Assembly: GCA_012932295.1 (NCBI GenBank)
Contig: JAAONU010000008.1
Location: 38,306,949-38,370,948 of the forward strand
Source of the DNA: Cyclina sinensis
Lineage: Eukaryota > Mollusca > Bivalvia > Venerida > Veneridae
DNA: 64,000 bases
Reading direction: 5' to 3'
Shown here: piece after piece, positions 59,843 through 64,000 of the stretch
Position numbering within the stretch: position 1 is the stretch's first letter
How the letters are laid out: the number at the start of each line of letters is the position of its first letter
Made by a program: the position numbers and the translations under genes
Notes under the pieces: model-generated
Told to the model about the DNA's origin: nothing
Databases searched by the model: none
Seen by the model: only the letters and a program-made list of their open reading frames with translations

Positions 59843-60607
59843 CAATTTTTCACCACCTGTTACATTTTGGTAGAAGATGGTTAGAAGGGAGTAATAGAGG
59901 AAATGGTTTAAACCGAGGTAGAGGACGTGGAAATTGAGGCAGGTGGATTTTTCCGGGTTACAGAAATACAGATTAAAGTTTCATTTCATTAGATTATATG
60001 CATTTTCACTCTTTTTTTTATATTAAATTACAAGTGGATTTTAAAATGTAAACAAGGTCCAGAATTTCAAATATTTTTCGTATAGAGTTGTAAAGTATTA
60101 TGAATGCGGCGTAAAGCCTAGTATAAACTCGACGTAAAGTATTATAAAAGTGACTTAAAGTATCATGAACTTGGCGTAAAGTATTATTTAAGATAGCGAA
60201 ATACAGATTAAAGTTTCATTTCGATTATAACTTTAAGCCTTATTCTAACTAGATAACAGGGCCTTCTCCAGAAAATTTTTTAGGCACAGCTCTGCGGGGT
60301 TTGGTGCGAGAGGGGGTAATCCCATGTCGAAACTTCTTTAAATCCTTACAATGAAATGATGCGTTTTGACATACATTTAATGGGAGTTTAAACAACAAAA
60401 GGTGTTCAGTATTTACATATTTTTAACTTCTTCCAACATCTTTAATGCATAAATATAAATTTCATACATTGATGCATTATAATATTATCAAAGTAATAAA
60501 TGATAACACTGAATGTGATTCATACTTCCACCAATGTTGTTGATAGAATCTGATTTCGATACTGGATAGGTGAAAAAGTGAATAACTTTTGTGGCATATG
60601 ATAATTA

Positions 60608-61293
60608 CAGGGCTCTACAAATTTTTCTGAGTATGAGTTTGGGACAACTGACCATGATAAAACAGAGTTGTCCCAAAACCAGTCAGATGTCCAAGTGACA
60701 AGTACAATGTTTTCAGTGCGCATGATAAATGAATGGGTTCTTTTCTGTCATCATATTTTAAGATAAAAAAAATGCATATATTTAGAAGGAATGGAACCTT
60801 AATGGTCTCAATGAAAACTTTCAACAAAAATTGAGTACATCTTTTGAAGGGAATCAACGACAGCAATTGTCAAGAGAAAAGGAAAACTTTCTCAATTACA
60901 AAGGAAAAAAATAAAAACTGGCATAAATTATCTAATCTTTGCCATTCATCTTAATCAATAAATTAAATTTTATAAGTTTCCCATGTCTCCAAGACACATT
61001 TTTTCTCTAAATAAAAAATATAAAAATACGACGGTTCGCGAAAACAGGTGACAAATGAACTATCCGAGATATTTTCGCTTAGATGGTGCTTATGGAATGT
61101 AAGAATTTATTTCAACGTGGTTAGAAATCAACAGCATTATACTGTATATTAGATTGGGCTGTGTTTTTGGACAGTTGTCCTACATTATGACTGTCAAAAT
61201 GAGAGTTGTCCAGGACAAAGAAAAAAAAGTTAACAGTCACTTGTCCAAGAACAATTGTCCCCGACGTCGGACTATTTAATTTGTAGAGCCCTG
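60608..61293. mobile_element. Non-autonomous TIR element, 686 bp, TTA target duplication
   Basis: The ends are cagggctctacaaat and attt..gtagagccctg in inverse orientation, flanked by tta (60605-60607 and 61294-61296). A 3-bp TTA duplication fits the PIF/Harbinger group, although the end sequence also looks hAT-like. The inner ends carry gagttgtcc motifs on both sides. No protein. Confidence 0.65.
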
Positions 61294-61299
61294 TTATAC

Positions 61300-63860
61300 A
61301 AAACAAACTTGACTAAATTCCATTGTACTAAGCACCTCCCACAAACCGAAGAACATTCGCCAATTAAATCAGATTAAATTAATAAGCAGGCCTCCTTAAT
61401 CACCGTCGATTGAACAACTGATTTTCAGTCAAAAGCAATTAATGTCATGTGATCATTAAACACATTCCTTTTGATTAATTCATCAAATATAGCCCATTAT
61501 TACCAGTCTCATGTTTATTCATACATCTTGTCATATTGGGATAACATGGGATTTATTGATTGTGCTGTGCATATCAAGTAACAAACTGAGTGATAAGCAG
61601 TCGTCTGCTGCTGTCAAATTCAAGCGCCCCGCCACTAAAATCAACGTGCAAACTGAAATTCAAGCCCCAGATAACCTGGATCACGAAAGTCAAGTGCCCC
61701 GCTGCCGGGGCGCTAAATCGGCATGGGGAATGTCCTGAGATAGTAATACTTTATGCCAAGTTCATAATACTTTACGCAGAGTTTGTAATAAAAGTATACC
61801 GTCGCATTATGGTGTAGCACTATGAAAGGAAAAAATTCAATGTATAATGTGATTATCTGAGTTATTTTTTGTTAGGTTAGTTTTTAAGCATTAGTCATAA
61901 ATATTACAAGAACTTTATACTTTTTTGTCATCTGGAGGCCAGTCCCTTTAAGAATTCTTTTTTTTGTGATCGTGGAAATGATGAATTATAGGCTTTTCTT
62001 TTCTAAGTAGGGAAATGACCGATTAACGATAGAAATGAGAGCACTTTGTAAAACTTTTGTATCATTTCTCTAATCAGTTTTTATCTATCAGTTAAATATG
62101 CGGAGTCCTGAGAAGTGCCAAGATTTTACTTCTTACTGGGCTCTTTTTCACATTAAGTAACTTGTAAAATACTTCTGCAAAGTGTGTAGTGAATTCCTTC
62201 AAATTTCGCATAAGTTGGACAATCCTGCCAAGCTCTAATGTAATACTCTGACTTGAACATTACAAGTGACACAGTATCTTTACAACAACGTATAATTATA
62301 TTTCATAATAACAGTGGTTCCATAAGTGGCCATACATGTATGGCTGTAAATTACTCTTTAATTCTGACCTGTGCTTTGAAATGTGACCTAAAAGATGTCC
62401 TGCGTACTTCTGAAATAAACAGTATACTGGCGAATGTACACCAGTGCCCGAATCTTTAACTCGGCCTCTAAATGTCTTATCAATTTCATGGTTAATTGTA
62501 ACGGTTAAGCTCAGCCCTATTTCCTTGAACTAGTTAGATGCCGCCTGCTTTCACTTGATACGTCTTATCAAGTTAAAGCAACCAGCCTCTAATAGGTCAA
62601 TAAAGTAGTGCGATTTCTCTTCCCGCCATAATTGACAGCGATTAAATGACTTGTTTAATGATATAATTGAAGGCTGATTGAAGATTGAGTAATTGCTGAT
62701 TGCCACTGAATGGCAGTATACAGTGGTAAACTTTGTAAACAGAAAAACATGTCTACTGCGCAAAACTTAACGAAGAATGCTTCACAAATATAAGAACAAC
62801 AGCGCATAGCGCTTCGGTTCAAATAAAATTTGGACAAAAGATAAACAATTTATAAATTTTCATCTCAAAAAATGAGTAAAATAATATATCTGTGCATATA
62901 GTTTTATATACGGAGGCTTGTGAATATGATCATTCTGCTGAATTTGGCGATGGAGCATGCACTGAAACAGCATTCGCTCTTTGATGTCATCGTATTAAGC
63001 ACAAATTCTAAGAAATGAAAACTTGATTTTGAGATAGACGGCATAAGGTCTGAGCAGAAGAAGATGCTTGAATTACAGATAAATGATTATTTTTTGTGTA
63101 TGCATGTACACGTATTTAATATGAATCATCAATCTGCTTTAACTTCTTTTCTCATTAAATTGTATTCTGATATATTTGACTTTGTTTTATGTTTACACTT
63201 CTTGACTATTACTGAACAATTATAATTATAACATGATGTTTCTACTGCTGCTGATGATGGTGACGATGATAATGATAAAACAAAGGCATTGCCTGTTATA
63301 CTTGACTAGACAAATATAGGTGTACTTCCTAAAATGCGAGATGGTACTTCCAAAAGTTCAGACCTTGAAGTATGGTACTTCCTGAAATCAGAAGTTAGTG
63401 GAACTCCTGAACTTAATCAACAGTGGTGTTTTAAAATGTTATATTTTCAGTAACTTTGTATGTGTGTACAGGCATGCATGTGTGTGTTAAAAATCTAAAG
63501 AATTTAAAATTCTGAAAGACTGAGTTATAGAAACTATAAAATACAAAGTCTAAGTCAGTAGTGCCGAATCCACCATGTTCTACAAAAAGTAGATAAAAAT
63601 CATGAAAACCTAGAAAACAACCATGTTTTTTTTTTATTACCGACTGACAATATCATCATAGAACAATGCAGTTAAATTTTTAAAACTATGACTATACACA
63701 ATTATTAAGTTACTAGAACTGTGTAAATCAGTATATCAAATCTCAAATTTTTTAAAAAATTTAAAATGATTTGAATTACTTTCTCAGTATTTTACCTGGC
63801 ATTTGTATGGACATTTTACTTATTATTAAAAACATTCAAGTATTGTTAGTTCAAGAAAAA
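61300..63860. other. Intergenic DNA without recognised genes
   Basis: Short frames only. 61740-61800 is an inverse copy of the gtaaagtattat-type motif. A short gatgatgg-type simple repeat is at about 63250-63280. Nothing else is supported. Confidence 0.5.
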
Positions 63861-63867
63861 TAGACGT

Positions 63868-64000
63868 TTTTATGCCTTCACAAAGTGGGGAGCATATAGC
63901 GTTGCACTTGTCCGTCCGTACGTCCGTCCGTCCGTACGTCTGTCCGTACGTCCCGAAATCTTGTGAAGGCAACTCCTCTTAAACCGGATGGCAGATTTTG
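63868..64000 (+). mobile_element. Interspersed GGGGAGCAT/GTCC repeat, cut by the window end
   Basis: Begins tttttatgccttcacaaagt, then ggggagcatatagcg and a GTCCGTCC/GTACGTCC microsatellite (63910-63952). Same family as 13007-13620. Confidence 0.7.

Larger units (their letters stand above)
58668..59962 (+). mobile_element. Composite tRNA-LTR TRIM with a nested DNA element; target duplication gaaa
   Basis: First LTR 58668-58759 (92 bp; lacks the tRNA-like middle). Core 58760-58884 with TT plus TGGTGCCCAACAT at its start and ggagggggtata at its end. Second LTR 58885-59864, which is 146 bp once the 832-bp insertion 58937-59768 is removed. Then 98 bp ending ggatttttccgggttaca, which is a family A LTR end. 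The outer flanks are gaaa (58664-58667 and 59963-59966). A related locus at about 60186-60215 (atttaagatagcgaaatacagattaaag) is the unoccupied version of the site. Confidence 0.8.

Noticed and set aside
59929..59962. A full third LTR of family A at the composite TRIM
   Set aside because: Only about 22 terminal bases match the family A LTR end; the rest of the 98-bp segment does not align by eye, so it is called an end fragment.
61511..61817. Two overlapping 75-codon plus-strand frames
   Set aside because: No domain, no splice partner and no similarity recognised; nearby motifs belong to a dispersed repeat.

Overview
This is eukaryotic nuclear DNA, most likely from a bivalve mollusc. It is AT-rich and intron-rich, its introns are full of short non-autonomous repeats, and several repeats have the look familiar from clam and mussel genomes: units with GTCC-type microsatellites, GGGCCATGATGGCCC...GAGCTAAAAA elements, and AGGAAGCAGTTAT-type SINEs. 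I see no prokaryotic features. Species cannot be named from sequence alone.

Four protein genes can be assembled exon by exon with consistent splice phases. (1) 4722-14361, plus: a complete seven-exon RDM1-like gene (RAD52 motif-containing protein 1), 298 aa. (2) 18691-21061, minus, and (3) 21761-24111, plus: a head-to-head pair of three-exon claudin-like four-TM genes (219 and 246 aa) sharing intron positions and phases, with a mirrored promoter block in the 0.7 kb between them. (4) 34019-57978, minus: a complete 19-exon DDX54 (yeast Dbp10) DEAD-box RNA helicase, about 891 aa. One splice donor (exon 17) is unresolved.

The rest is repeats. The most notable are small LTR elements (TRIMs) whose LTRs carry RNA polymerase III-type sequences. 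One at 3870-4380 has two identical 167-bp LTRs with a 5S rRNA-like internal control region. Elements at 48-445, 5715-6130 and 58668-59962 have LTRs holding tRNA-like sequence. All have TG..CA ends, primer-binding-site and polypurine-like segments, and 4-bp target duplications. Others are a 61-copy, 76-bp tandem array (26416-31051), intronic minisatellites of 27, 28, 39, 53, 70 and 73 bp, a 43-bp minisatellite made from the last coding exon of RDM1, several TIR/foldback elements, tRNA-derived SINEs and two LINE 3' ends.

Layout: 0-4.7 kb, TRIMs, a LINE tail and foldback DNA upstream of RDM1; 4.7-15.8 kb, RDM1; 17.4-25.7 kb, claudin-like pair; 26.4-31.1 kb, 76-bp array; 31-33.6 kb, degenerate repeats and SINEs; 33.6-58 kb, DDX54; 58-64 kb, composite TRIM, MITEs and no recognised gene. 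The genes have no evident pathway link: RDM1 is a DNA-damage-response protein family, DDX54 acts in large ribosomal subunit assembly, and the claudin-like proteins are membrane proteins.
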